From: Nitrososphaerota archaeon
GTDB taxonomy: Archaea; Thermoproteota; Nitrososphaeria; Nitrososphaerales; Gagatemarchaeaceae
Assembly (NCBI GenBank): GCA_027886975.1
Contig: JAPCJK010000008.1
Location: forward strand, 1-35,410
Length of the DNA: 35,410 nt
Direction: 5' to 3'
Each line of letters starts with the position of its first letter. Positions within the stretch are counted from its first letter, which is position 1. The position numbers and the translations under genes are program-made. Below are positions 24,188 through 32,114 of this stretch, piece by piece. The notes under the pieces were generated by a model. It was not told the DNA's origin. It saw only the letters and a program-made list of their open reading frames with translations, and did not search any database.

Positions 24188-24895
24188 CTAACCTAGAATG
24201 GCGAGGACGAGGAGGAAAGCAGCAACTGCGAGGACGCTTGCCACCACCCCTTTGAGAATGGACTCGAGTCTTGACGCGACGAGGGAGGACTCCTCATCGC
24301 GCGACTTCTTCATGACTTTGTAGGGCCTCGAGGCATTTATCTCGATGAAAGCGGTGAAGAATCCGAACAACCCTCCGACCAAGGATGTTAGACTGATAGC
24401 GTCGGTTTGGACGACGAAGCCCGCTATGACGGGGAGGAAGCCCCAAGAGAGGGCGAACGAGACGTCGCCGTGAAACCTCCCGCCGAAGAGTTCGAGGTTG
24501 TAGGCAAGGAGGAAGAAAAGCTCAGCTACCCCCACGGGCAGGAGAAGGGGTGCGAAGGTCAGGGCATAGTAGAGGCCGAGGGCCAACGCAGGGATGAGAC
24601 CTGCAAACGCGAGGGCGATGAGCTGCCGTCTCGAAAGGAAGTCTCCCCAGGGCTTGTTTGGAGCCATGGCGTCGAGCGAATGCGCAGAAATGCCGACGGC
24701 GAGCAAGTAGACTATCGCCATCCCCACCATCCTGTCAAGGTGCACTGGGTGCGCAAGGAGAGAACCAATTAGAACGTAACTTGCGTTCATCAAAGAGTAA
24801 GGCAAAAAGCTGAGTCCGACGAGTAGCCTGAATCGCCTGGGACCGAACCTTGGGACCCACCATTCGTTCTTGCGGGTCTCCTCTTGGCCAGCCAA
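24188..24895 (-). CDS. Multi-pass membrane protein, UbiA-like
   Basis: The 235-residue protein has about seven or eight predicted transmembrane segments. An AHSLDAMAPNKPWGDFLSRRQL stretch after the second segment resembles the first polar motif of UbiA-type prenyltransferases (Asp-rich loop), though the second typical Asp-rich motif is weak (NLELFGGRFHGDVSFAL). I call it UbiA-like at family level only. It is divergent from a UbiE-like methyltransferase at 25006, which would fit quinone or lipid biosynthesis, but this is inference. The first basic-rich residues are cytoplasmic. Confidence 0.6.
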   Translation of the reverse strand: MAGQEETRKNEWWVPRFGPRRFRLLVGLSFLPYSLMNASYVLIGSLLAHPVHLDRMVGMAIVYLLAVGISAHSLDAMAPNKPWGDFLSRRQLIALAFAGLIPALALGLYYALTFAPLLLPVGVAELFFLLAYNLELFGGRFHGDVSFALSWGFLPVIAGFVVQTDAISLTSLVGGLFGFFTAFIEINASRPYKVMKKSRDEESSLVASRLESILKGVVASVLAVAAFLLVLAILG

Positions 24896-25005
24896 ACGCC
24901 GAGGGAGCCGCGCTCATCGACTAATGACCGTTTCGAGTTTCAGGAACAGGGATAAGGAGATGCGCGGTTGCACCTGTCTACATTGACAGCCGGAGTGAGG
25001 GGGAG

Positions 25006-25689
25006 TTGAAGGCGACTGCCCTTGAGCTTTTCAGGGGACTAGCAAAATCATATGACAGGACAGTAGACTTCGCAACTCTCTTCCAAGACCGATACTGGAA
25101 GAACTGGGTGGCCCATTGGATGTCGGCTCAAAAGGGAGAGATGGTGCTCGACCTTGGTTGCGGTACCTTGCTCATGGAGGAGCGCTTGGAGGAGCGGAGG
25201 TACAGTTTCGTAGGATTAGATCTGACAGAGAAGATGATTAGAATCGGCCATTCGAAAAACCTCCCAGGCGTTAGACTGCTCGTAAATGGGGATGCGGAGA
25301 ACCTCCCCTTTCCGGACGAGTCCTTCAACTCGGTTATCAGCTGCTATGTCGCCAAGTATGTCGACCTTGAGAAGTTCGCTGACGAGATCGCGCGAGTCAC
25401 GAAACCGAGGGCCACCGTAGTCCTGTATGATTTTGTCAGGCCGAGGGGGCCGCTCGCCCCTTTTCTAGAGCTCTATATCCAGGGCGGCATTCGCGCAGTC
25501 GGCACGATGCTTAGCCTCGCCCGGAGAGATTCTGCGTTCACTTTCAGGAATCTGCCCGGAATAGTCAACAATGCGTCGTGGGATTCATTCATCGAACAGG
25601 TCATGAAAGCGAGAGGTTTCCGGACTCTTGCACTGCGACGTCTTACGGGCGGCATTGTCTGCGCATATTGCGGTGCGAAACAATCATGA
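25006..25689 (+). CDS. SAM-dependent methyltransferase, UbiE/MenG-like
   Basis: The 227-residue Rossmann-fold methyltransferase has motif I VLDLGCGTLLMEE, GLDLTEKMI, a NGDAENLPFPDESFNSV segment typical of UbiE/COQ5, and a tail RRLTGGIVCAYCGAK reminiscent of the UbiE TGG ending. UbiE/MenG enzymes methylate a quinone ring. The start is TTG 25006 preceded by GAGGGGGAG. It faces the UbiA-like gene, so joint action on a quinone is conceivable; menaquinone synthesis genes are not seen in the window. Other class I methyltransferase roles remain possible. Confidence 0.8.
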   Translation: MKATALELFRGLAKSYDRTVDFATLFQDRYWKNWVAHWMSAQKGEMVLDLGCGTLLMEERLEERRYSFVGLDLTEKMIRIGHSKNLPGVRLLVNGDAENLPFPDESFNSVISCYVAKYVDLEKFADEIARVTKPRATVVLYDFVRPRGPLAPFLELYIQGGIRAVGTMLSLARRDSAFTFRNLPGIVNNASWDSFIEQVMKARGFRTLALRRLTGGIVCAYCGAKQS

Positions 25690-25794
25690 TGGGAGTTGAG
25701 CGCTTAGCTTCTGTTTACTTGACACGCCACGCCGAATAGGTTCTTTGCCTTTGAGCCGACCAGTCACTTTCAGCGTACTCCCTTCCTTGATCAT
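25684..25794 (-). CDS. Candidate 36-residue basic protein
   Basis: ATG 25794 opens a 36-codon frame (MIKEGSTLKVTGRLKGKEPI...) ending in TGA 25684-25686, overlapping the stop of the methyltransferase. A TATA-like ATATAAA (25812-25818 region, minus strand) lies about 19-24 nt upstream, close to a leaderless distance. The alternating hydrophobic/basic start could be a short OB-like strand fragment. No family is recognised and it may be a chance frame. Confidence 0.25.
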   Translation of the reverse strand: MIKEGSTLKVTGRLKGKEPIRRGVSSKQKLSAQLPS

Positions 25795-26097
25795 CTACAA
25801 TTAGTCCTCAGTTTATATGCCGAGGAGAGAACACTCCTCTTTGAACGGGGTCATGCTCTCTCCTCCGAAGAGCGACAGTCCACCTATGCCCATAGTGGTG
25901 GTGGACATCAAAAGATACCATGTCTGGGTGAGGTTCGCCCAGGAGCGCAGGGCAAAGATGAAGCGGTGAAGGGGAATCCGACGACTCCGGTAATCCTCCG
26001 AGCAGAAGCCCTGAAGTTGGCTAGACGGGACTATGTCCAGTCAAGTTGACAGAACCAGCGCTTACATATCGGGAGCTCCTATGGTGAACGAAAAGCC
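25795..26097. other. Gap without a convincing gene
   Basis: About 300 nt between the candidate small frame and the ChrB-like gene. It holds a TATA-like TTTATAT (25813-25819), a short inverted repeat GAGGAG/CTCCTC (about 25823-25840), a 27-codon frame from ATG 25886 that I cannot support, and a TATA-like TTACATATC (about 26063-26071) positioned for leaderless transcription of the gene at 26098. Confidence 0.5.
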
Positions 26098-26571
26098 ATG
26101 AAGTGGGTGACTCGGGAGAAAGCAAAGGTGGACAGGATAGCCTGCCCATGGCTCATCAAGAAATTCGTCGACCCCCAGGCTGATTTTCTTTTCGTTGCTC
26201 CGGAAAAGGTCAAGGAGGTGGCAATGAGGGAAGGAGCAATCCCTTTCGACGCCGCCGGGATCGAACTGACCCACTACGAAGAGGAGGGCAGGGAGTACGT
26301 GAGCTTCGACGCGATCATCAAGAAGTATGGGCTAAAGGACCCGGCGCTTTTGGAGCTGGCGAGGATCGTAAGAGGCGCGGATGCGAAAATCCCCGATGCG
26401 CCCCCCGAATCCGCTGGGCTCGAAGCAGCCGCCCTCGGGTTTAGGACCCTGGCCAGGGATGACTTCGAAAACATGAGGCTCCAATTCGCCATGTACGACG
26501 CGCTCTACGAATTCTGCAGGAACAGGCTTGCGGGGAGTGTTTCGTTAGAGAACTCCAAGCGCGAAAGTTGA
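26098..26571 (+). CDS. Chromate resistance protein ChrB-domain protein
   Basis: The 157-residue protein matches the ChrB C-terminal domain: opening KWVTREKAKVDRIACPWLIK, then FLFVAPEKVKEVA, GAIPFD, and FDAIIKKYGLKDPALLELAR. In chromate-resistance loci ChrB accompanies transporter ChrA and acts as a chromate-sensing regulator or accessory; the stand-alone domain is common and of uncertain role. ATG 26098 is about 27-35 nt from a TATA-like element (26063-26071). It overlaps the MFS transporter start by four bases, so the pair is coupled. ChrA is absent from the window. Confidence 0.9.
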   Translation: MKWVTREKAKVDRIACPWLIKKFVDPQADFLFVAPEKVKEVAMREGAIPFDAAGIELTHYEEEGREYVSFDAIIKKYGLKDPALLELARIVRGADAKIPDAPPESAGLEAAALGFRTLARDDFENMRLQFAMYDALYEFCRNRLAGSVSLENSKRES

Positions 26572-27758
26572 AAGGCGCCAAGGAACAGTCTTCGGGTCCG
26601 CTTCCTGTTTACTTCGCAAAGAGCGTCAGGGTCTACGTATCTGGCCTGCTCAGCATCATCATCCCCTTCTATCTTGGGAACCTAGGCTACGGGCTGTACT
26701 TCCAGGGTTTGGTACTGGTTGCCATCCTTGCCGGGAACGCGTTCTCAAACTTGACTGTTACCTACCTTGAAGCTCCCTTCGGAAGGAGGCGTCTTCTCCA
26801 GATCTTCAGTATCCTGATGATTGTCTCGGGCGTGATCTTGACTTTCAGCACTTCCTTGGTCATCATCATTTTGGCGTGCATTATTGGCAACATTAGCAGC
26901 ACTGGAACCGAAGCAGGTCCATTCCAGTCCATCGAGGCTGGAGTCCTGCCGGACCTGGCCCTTGCGGGCTCCGCGGTGAAGGTCTTTGGCCGGTACAACC
27001 TGGTAGGATACTCCGCAGCGGCCGTTGGACAGCTAACTTCCTCTGCGCCTGGTCTCTTTGGCAACACCCTCGTTTCGTTCCAGTTGATTTTCCTTGCCTT
27101 CGCGTTTGTCGGCTCACTCCTCCTACTTGTGTACAGCAGGCTCGGAGGACTCGAAGCTGGATGGGCGACCAAGCCAGGGCTGGGGAACCTCGACGCGCAG
27201 GCTCGCAAGGATGTCCTCAGCCTCTCGGGGTTGTTTGCCGCGGACGCCTTCGGCGGAGTCTTTGTCTCGACTTACCTCCTCTCGATATGGTTCCACGCGA
27301 CCTATGGTCTGACACTGACATTCCTTGGACCCCTCTTCTTCACGGCAAGTGTGGTCGCAGCAGGTTCAACATATGCAGCGGCGGCAATCGCAGAAAAAAT
27401 CGGTAATCTAAGGACGATGGTCTACACACATCTGATTTCGAGTACTCTTCTGATTTTGATGGCAGTGGCAGGGTCCCTCCTATTGGCAATGGCGTTTCTC
27501 TTCCTCAGGCAGAGCCTCTCCCAGATGGACGTCCCCACCAGACAGGCTTTGATGACAGATATGTTTCAGAGAGAGGCAAGGGTACAGGCATACGCAGTGA
27601 CGAACACAGTTAGGAGCGTGGGGTCGTTCCTGGGAGGCCCAGTTGCTGCGGGAATACTCGGTGTCGGTTTCGTTTCTGGTATTCTATTTGCCGGCGGGGG
27701 GTCGAAGATCCTCTACGATTTGGCGACGTTCGCGAAGTATCGTCGAAGATATCGCTAG
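26568..27758 (+). CDS. MFS-type transporter, coupled to ChrB-like protein
   Basis: The 396-residue protein has around eleven or twelve hydrophobic segments and an MFS-type cytoplasmic loop after the second segment (LEAPFGRRRLLQIF). A long central loop separates the halves (about residues 195-213). It starts at TTG 26568, overlapping the ChrB-like stop (TTGA), so it is translated with it. A ChrB-domain protein paired with an MFS transporter rather than ChrA suggests export of a metal oxyanion or related anion; that is inference. No substrate can be told from sequence. Confidence 0.85.
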   Translation: MKGAKEQSSGPLPVYFAKSVRVYVSGLLSIIIPFYLGNLGYGLYFQGLVLVAILAGNAFSNLTVTYLEAPFGRRRLLQIFSILMIVSGVILTFSTSLVIIILACIIGNISSTGTEAGPFQSIEAGVLPDLALAGSAVKVFGRYNLVGYSAAAVGQLTSSAPGLFGNTLVSFQLIFLAFAFVGSLLLLVYSRLGGLEAGWATKPGLGNLDAQARKDVLSLSGLFAADAFGGVFVSTYLLSIWFHATYGLTLTFLGPLFFTASVVAAGSTYAAAAIAEKIGNLRTMVYTHLISSTLLILMAVAGSLLLAMAFLFLRQSLSQMDVPTRQALMTDMFQREARVQAYAVTNTVRSVGSFLGGPVAAGILGVGFVSGILFAGGGSKILYDLATFAKYRRRYR

Positions 27759-27792
27759 CGTTTCGTTCGAATGCCGAGATTCGAAGAGGCGG

Positions 27793-28098
27793 TTAGACGC
27801 CCTTCAGATACCCGTTGGTTTGGAGCCACTCGGCATGGGCCCTGATGTATCTCCAGAGGATGTCGGCCTTGTTGTTATCGAAGTCCCAGGGCGCAATGAG
27901 GACGATGTCTCCTTCACGGATCCACATCCTACGCTTCAGTTTGCCTCTGATCCTACTCTGGCGGGTGACACCATCGGCGCACTTCACTATCACTAGGTCG
28001 CCGCCAGTCATCTTAATCGCCTTGCCCAGTATCTCTCCCTGCTGAGGCATGACAAGCTCTTTCAGGTTCGCCTCGCTCAGAACTTTTCTCTTACCCAA
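27793..28098 (-). CDS. Translation initiation factor aIF1A
   Basis: The 101-residue protein is an OB-fold factor homologous to eIF1A/IF1, which binds the A site of the small ribosomal subunit during initiation. Family stretches include IRGKLKRRMWIREGD and IVLIAPWDFDNNKADILWRY. Length is normal for archaea. The start is TTG 28098, 25-31 nt after a minus-strand TATA-like TTTAAG (28123-28129), i.e. leaderless. Close to the DEAD-box helicase on the same strand. Confidence 0.96.
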   Translation of the reverse strand: MGKRKVLSEANLKELVMPQQGEILGKAIKMTGGDLVIVKCADGVTRQSRIRGKLKRRMWIREGDIVLIAPWDFDNNKADILWRYIRAHAEWLQTNGYLKGV

Positions 28099-28148
28099 TC
28101 AGATTCACCGCGTACAATTGTTACTTAAACTATGAAAACGGGCTGATA

Positions 28149-29390
28149 TTATCTGTATCGCCGGTACCTTCGAGGATTGCTTTTTTGGCGCTCCCGATTT
28201 CCGTGGCGCCACGGCCTGGGGCCTTGATCCGAGAGCAGGGGCTTGGCGAGTTCACGCTTAGCGTCCTCCTGCCTGAGGGGCTTGATCGGGGCCCTGGCCA
28301 TGGAAGCGATTCTGGCGAAGTCGTGCGCCTCGTCGCTGCTGACGAAAGTGTATGACTTCCCAAGGTCCCCCGCCCTAGCCGTCCTCCCGACCCTGTGGAA
28401 GTAGACGGTGGGGTCTTCGGGAACATCGTAGTTGACGACGCAGTCAACCTGTCTGATGTCAAGGCCACGGCTGGCCACGTCGGTGGCCACGAGCACGTCG
28501 GCCTTCCCGCTCCGGAAAAGACTCATAGAATGGTCACGCTGGTTCTGTGAAAGGTCTCCATGGAGGGAGACCACGCTCATGAAGTGCCTTTCGAGCTCGC
28601 GGGCAAGCCTCCTAGTTCCGTGTCTGGTCCTGCAGAAGACAACTGCGCTCCGCCTGTTCTCCTTACCAAGGATGTCCAGCAGCAGCGGCAGTTTCTTGTC
28701 CCTCTCGACCCTCGCATAGAATTGCTCGAGCGTCTCCGCCGAGAGTTCGTTCTCATCCACCATGACCCTGGCTGGGTCGGCCATGTACCTCTGGGAAAGT
28801 TGAATGATGGACCTCGGCATTGTGGCGGAAAACAGGCTCATCTGCCTCCCCCGCGGGATTCTTTCCAGGATGTAGTCCACGTCTTCGATGAACCCCATAT
28901 CGAGCATGACATCTGCTTCGTCAATGACAATGAACTTGACCGAATCAAGATGCAACGTGCCCCTTTTCAGATGGTCGATGGTCCTCCCGGGAGTCCCAAC
29001 AACGACATGGGCACCCCGTCTGAGGGCGTCGAGCTGAACGTTCATAGACTGCCCGCCATAAATCGTGACAGTTCTGACCTGGGTGTAGGCTGCTATCTTC
29101 TGGAGTTCCAAGGTGATCTGGACGGCGAGCTCCCTGGTCGGCGCGAGCACTATGGCCTGCACCTTTGGGAGGGTTTGGTCGATAGCCTGGATGAGGGGAA
29201 TGCCGAAGGCGAGGGTCTTCCCCGAGCCTGCCTTCGCCTGTCCAATGAGATTCCTTCCTTCGAGGAGGGGCCCGATGGCCTGTTCTTGGATGGGGAATGG
29301 CCTCCGGTAGCCGGCAGAGTCTACTCCCTTCTGGACTGAAGGACTCAGTCTAAATCCGTTGAAGCTGTCCAATTTTGTTCTCCCTACCAC
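28149..29390 (-). CDS. DEAD-box RNA helicase
   Basis: The 413-residue protein has all core motifs: Q motif region, AKAGSGKT, PTRELA, GG loop, TPGR, VIDEADVML, SAT, VVFCRT, DVASRGLDI and HRVGRTAR. It ends in a short basic tail (RRYRRYR) typical of RNA-binding helicases. It unwinds or remodels RNA using ATP. The start is GTG 29390. It precedes aIF1A on the same strand with a 50-nt gap, suggesting a role in translation or ribosome biogenesis. Confidence 0.96.
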   Translation of the reverse strand: MVGRTKLDSFNGFRLSPSVQKGVDSAGYRRPFPIQEQAIGPLLEGRNLIGQAKAGSGKTLAFGIPLIQAIDQTLPKVQAIVLAPTRELAVQITLELQKIAAYTQVRTVTIYGGQSMNVQLDALRRGAHVVVGTPGRTIDHLKRGTLHLDSVKFIVIDEADVMLDMGFIEDVDYILERIPRGRQMSLFSATMPRSIIQLSQRYMADPARVMVDENELSAETLEQFYARVERDKKLPLLLDILGKENRRSAVVFCRTRHGTRRLARELERHFMSVVSLHGDLSQNQRDHSMSLFRSGKADVLVATDVASRGLDIRQVDCVVNYDVPEDPTVYFHRVGRTARAGDLGKSYTFVSSDEAHDFARIASMARAPIKPLRQEDAKRELAKPLLSDQGPRPWRHGNRERQKSNPRRYRRYR

Positions 29391-29570
29391 AATTTCAGAG
29401 CCACCGCATCAGGCAACCACCGGGTGCCGACCGTAATGACACAGAGATTGAAGTGAACTCGGAACATACTGCTCCTCTATTTAAGACTGAAAGGTGAATG
29501 CTCACATCTCGCCCATTTTCAGGCGCCTTCGGAGAAGTGGATAAGAACCACCCTCGAAGGACAAGGAGGC

Positions 29571-29717
29571 GTGGGGGAAGCTCAACTCCAGCCCCAGAAC
29601 CAGCAGAGGGCTTGTCCGGGGTGCGGCGCGAATGAAAGGCTTTACCGGACTCCGAGAGGTCTACGATGCGCCGACTGCGTAAAGCAGATGGACTCGGCCG
29701 GACTTGGTTTTGGGTAG
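29571..29717 (+). CDS. 48-residue zinc-ribbon protein
   Basis: GTG 29571 begins a frame with two CxxC pairs: CPGCGANERLYRTPRGLRCADC, ending at TAG 29715-29717. The cysteine spacing is that of a zinc ribbon or zinc knuckle. No other start exists in the frame back to the TATA-like TATTTAAG (29479-29486), so the mRNA would have a leader of some 65 nt; AAGGAGG lies one base before the GTG, unusually close. The solute-binding-like gene starts 18 nt after its stop. Function unknown; it may be translation- or transcription-associated. Confidence 0.5.
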   Translation: MGEAQLQPQNQQRACPGCGANERLYRTPRGLRCADCVKQMDSAGLGFG

Positions 29718-29735
29718 CCAGCCCGCAGGTACAGT

Positions 29736-30656
29736 TTGCCAGTTCTATCTCTCAACCTCGCCCTGAACAAATACGCGTTCCATTGGTCCTACCCTGAAAT
29801 TCTGGCCGATGAACTTGGCCTGTACGCCAAGAACGAAGTCGAAGTCCGTTGGCGGGACGCAACCCCGAGGGGGGCTGTCAACAAGACGCCCATGTATACA
29901 GACCTCCTCAAGGAACGAGAGACCGACGTCTATCACGCCGACGAGTGGGCGTGCATCAACCGGGTTGCGAAGTCTCCCGGGACGTGGATTATAGCCAAGT
30001 CTCCCCCTGGCGAAGGAACCCTGAACAGCAGCTTCGCCTTGTACGTCAGAAGCGACTCCCAGGTCAATTCTCCTGCTGACCTAGGGGGGAGGCCGGTGGC
30101 CATCGAGGAAGGAACTGGAGCTCAATACTCGACTCTCAACGACCTCGAAGCCTTTCTTCCACGCGGCGAAATCAAGCTCACGCAGGTTGGGGAACCTCAT
30201 AGGAGACTGTTGGCTCTGCTCGACGGGCAGGTCGAGGCCGCCTCCCTCGTTGGGCCCTGGTCCGACATTGGAAAGGCGCTCGGCCTGAGGATGGTGCTTC
30301 AAACTGCGAGAAAGAATCCCACGGCAATTGTGGTCAGGCGGGACACCGACCCTGAGCTTCTTCACCGATACTTCAGAGCAACAAATCAGGCGATAGACTT
30401 GATCGACGAGTCACCGGAATCATATCGTCAATCGTATTTGTGGCGGGTCGAAGCCATCCTTGAGGAAATGAGCCTTAGCGTACCTGAGGAGACGCTGCGA
30501 AAGGCCGTAGCGGTCTCCCGCTGGAACAGGTGGGAACGGTACACGGAGGATGACTTTGTTAGGACATACGAGTGGATGAGCCAAACTAGCCTGGCACCTC
30601 GCGGGCTGGTCTCGAGCGACAAAGTTACGAACTATGAGCTGGACGTCTTTTCGTAG
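29736..30656 (+). CDS. Solute-binding-like protein (NMT1/THI5 type) without signal peptide
   Basis: The 306-residue protein has a periplasmic-binding-protein-2-like fold: opening LALNKYAFHWSYPEILADEL, then the SPADLGGRPVAIEEGTGAQY lobe-linking region common in NMT1/SsuA-type proteins, then VEAASLVGPW. No signal peptide, lipobox or transmembrane anchor is present, and the start at TTG 29736 goes directly into the first strand. No ABC permease or ATPase lies next to it. It may therefore be a cytoplasmic binding or enzyme-like member (such as the THI5 relatives) rather than a transport receptor. It is preceded by the 48-residue zinc ribbon. Confidence 0.75.
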   Translation: MPVLSLNLALNKYAFHWSYPEILADELGLYAKNEVEVRWRDATPRGAVNKTPMYTDLLKERETDVYHADEWACINRVAKSPGTWIIAKSPPGEGTLNSSFALYVRSDSQVNSPADLGGRPVAIEEGTGAQYSTLNDLEAFLPRGEIKLTQVGEPHRRLLALLDGQVEAASLVGPWSDIGKALGLRMVLQTARKNPTAIVVRRDTDPELLHRYFRATNQAIDLIDESPESYRQSYLWRVEAILEEMSLSVPEETLRKAVAVSRWNRWERYTEDDFVRTYEWMSQTSLAPRGLVSSDKVTNYELDVFS

Positions 30657-30922
30657 TGCTTCCGAGCGCCCTCAGGCGATATTGTACGTGGATAAGACCT
30701 GAAGGGATGAAGTTCTTCGTTTCAAGGACCGCTCGAATCGAGCGAGACGTACAAGCCGTTGTCGACCTATTAACGACTTGTGCAAGGGAAACCGGCAGCC
30801 GGGAGTCCACCGTCAAAGCTGCGCTGTTCATGAGCGATGTCATTTGGAGCATCCATGACTCAATATGCATGAATTATGTCGCAGTGGGATTCGCCACTGT
30901 ACGCCCCTCCTCCGTAACCTAA
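30656..30922 (+). CDS. Hypothetical protein, 88 residues or fewer
   Basis: The frame overlaps the stop of the solute-binding-like gene (GTG 30656 shares a base with TAG), so it may be translationally coupled. ATG 30707 would give a 71-residue protein starting MKFFVSRTARIERDVQAVVD. No domain is recognised; a Thr/Arg/Ala-rich helical stretch is followed by a weakly hydrophobic C-terminus. The stop overlaps that of the opposite membrane protein by four bases. Confidence 0.4.
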   Translation: MLPSALRRYCTWIRPEGMKFFVSRTARIERDVQAVVDLLTTCARETGSRESTVKAALFMSDVIWSIHDSICMNYVAVGFATVRPSSVT

Positions 30923-31410
30923 TTCCCAGGAAGAGGGGTCTTACCCGAAGTGGATGTCGGTGACCATCCAAGGCTCTTCCTGTGCATCTTTTCCCTTCTC
31001 GACCAATAGGCTGCGATGATCGCCAAGATAGAGGCTGCCCAGACGGCCCAATAGCCAACCCCATAGATCGTAGAGCTGAAGCTGTATTGGCTGAAGATTA
31101 GGTAGGGTGAAAGGGTGACGAGGGCCATCCCTACTATTCCGAGAACCCCAGACCAGAGAGGGTACACCCCCAGCATTCCAGCCAGCGCTATCAGAGCCAG
31201 CACGATGAAGTAGACGTAGGCGAGTTCGCTTAGCTGCGTGAGGCCAACCGCCTGTATGTTGGAGAACGTCACCACGAATAGATGGAAGATTCCGAAAAGT
31301 GTGTCAGCAGGGCCCCCGGGTCCTTCAGCAATGTTCGAGAATGGAAGTGCAAAAATCACGCCGAGGGTAACGAGACCGAGGACTCCACCTAGCAATCGGC
31401 CCCTGTCCAC
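30919..31410 (-). CDS. Four-TM membrane protein of unknown function
   Basis: The 163-residue protein has four predicted transmembrane segments (about residues 7-25, 60-85, 87-105 and 115-136), a Gly/Pro-rich first loop (NIAEGPGGPADTLFG) and a basic cytoplasmic tail of roughly 28 residues. No domain is recognised. The stop codon overlaps that of the opposing gene at 30922 by four bases. Confidence 0.75.
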   Translation of the reverse strand: MDRGRLLGGVLGLVTLGVIFALPFSNIAEGPGGPADTLFGIFHLFVVTFSNIQAVGLTQLSELAYVYFIVLALIALAGMLGVYPLWSGVLGIVGMALVTLSPYLIFSQYSFSSTIYGVGYWAVWAASILAIIAAYWSRREKMHRKSLGWSPTSTSGKTPLPGN

Positions 31411-31583
31411 GTTGGCGGAGTCAGCGTCAGAGAATAAAGACTTTCCCTTGGTCTGCCCGATAGGAGGTGCTAGCCGCCCAGAACGGTACAGCGGGCAACA
31501 GGCACCCGGGTTCTAAAGTCGCCCCAAAGATCTAGTTGAACTGGAGTGGAGGGCCCACGTTGAGTCCTCGAAATGCCGAAGTA

Positions 31584-32063
31584 TTACGACGATGGGCTCG
31601 AAGACACGACGAGCTTCAGCGGACCGTCGTAGGGCCCAGGTGGAGGAATGATTACAAGAACGAGGGAGACCGAAGTGTCGGCCGGGATGAAGACCTGGTT
31701 TGAAATAATCGAAGAGCCTACGTGTCGGGCAGACAAGAGGCTGAATCCCGGAGTCGCCACAGAGAGGTTGGCCGTGATGGCTAGGACACTGGTGTAAAAC
31801 TCCCCGTCGTCGGCGGTTCGCTGGAAAACTAATGTCAGATTCAGGTTGAATCGCTGGTTGCCGGGAATCTGCAGTACTGTAGGAGCGGCAACGACACGCA
31901 ATAGGGACGACAAGTTGCCCAACTTGTTGATTTCTACAGATTGAATCCTTACCGAGGGCGCCTGAACCCTCCCGGGCGAGACTGTGTTTGCGTAGAGCCC
32001 GGTCGCGAGGGCAGCGACAGCCAAAGCCAAGACGACTAGAGCGATGGACTTCTTCCCTATCAT
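31584..32063 (-). CDS. Secreted or membrane-anchored beta-rich protein
   Basis: The 159-residue protein has an N-terminal hydrophobic anchor or signal (about residues 6-25) and a beta-rich, Ser/Thr-rich exterior with NLSS and NLTL sequons that could be glycosylated. No domain is recognised. Divergent from the beta-propeller at 32115, with the intergenic region likely carrying both promoters (AGACATATTAAG around 32079-32090). Confidence 0.7.
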   Translation of the reverse strand: MIGKKSIALVVLALAVAALATGLYANTVSPGRVQAPSVRIQSVEINKLGNLSSLLRVVAAPTVLQIPGNQRFNLNLTLVFQRTADDGEFYTSVLAITANLSVATPGFSLLSARHVGSSIISNQVFIPADTSVSLVLVIIPPPGPYDGPLKLVVSSSPSS

Positions 32064-32114
32064 GTTTCAGAACATGCCTTAGACATATTAAGACTCATCG
32101 GATGCTTCCTCAAG

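Noticed and set aside
25886-25969. 27-codon plus-strand frame with a VVVDIKRYHVWV stretch
   Set aside because: Very short, no family, and no TATA-like element at the expected distance.
28560-29339. 259-codon plus-strand frame
   Set aside because: It is antisense to the DEAD-box helicase, whose motifs are complete.
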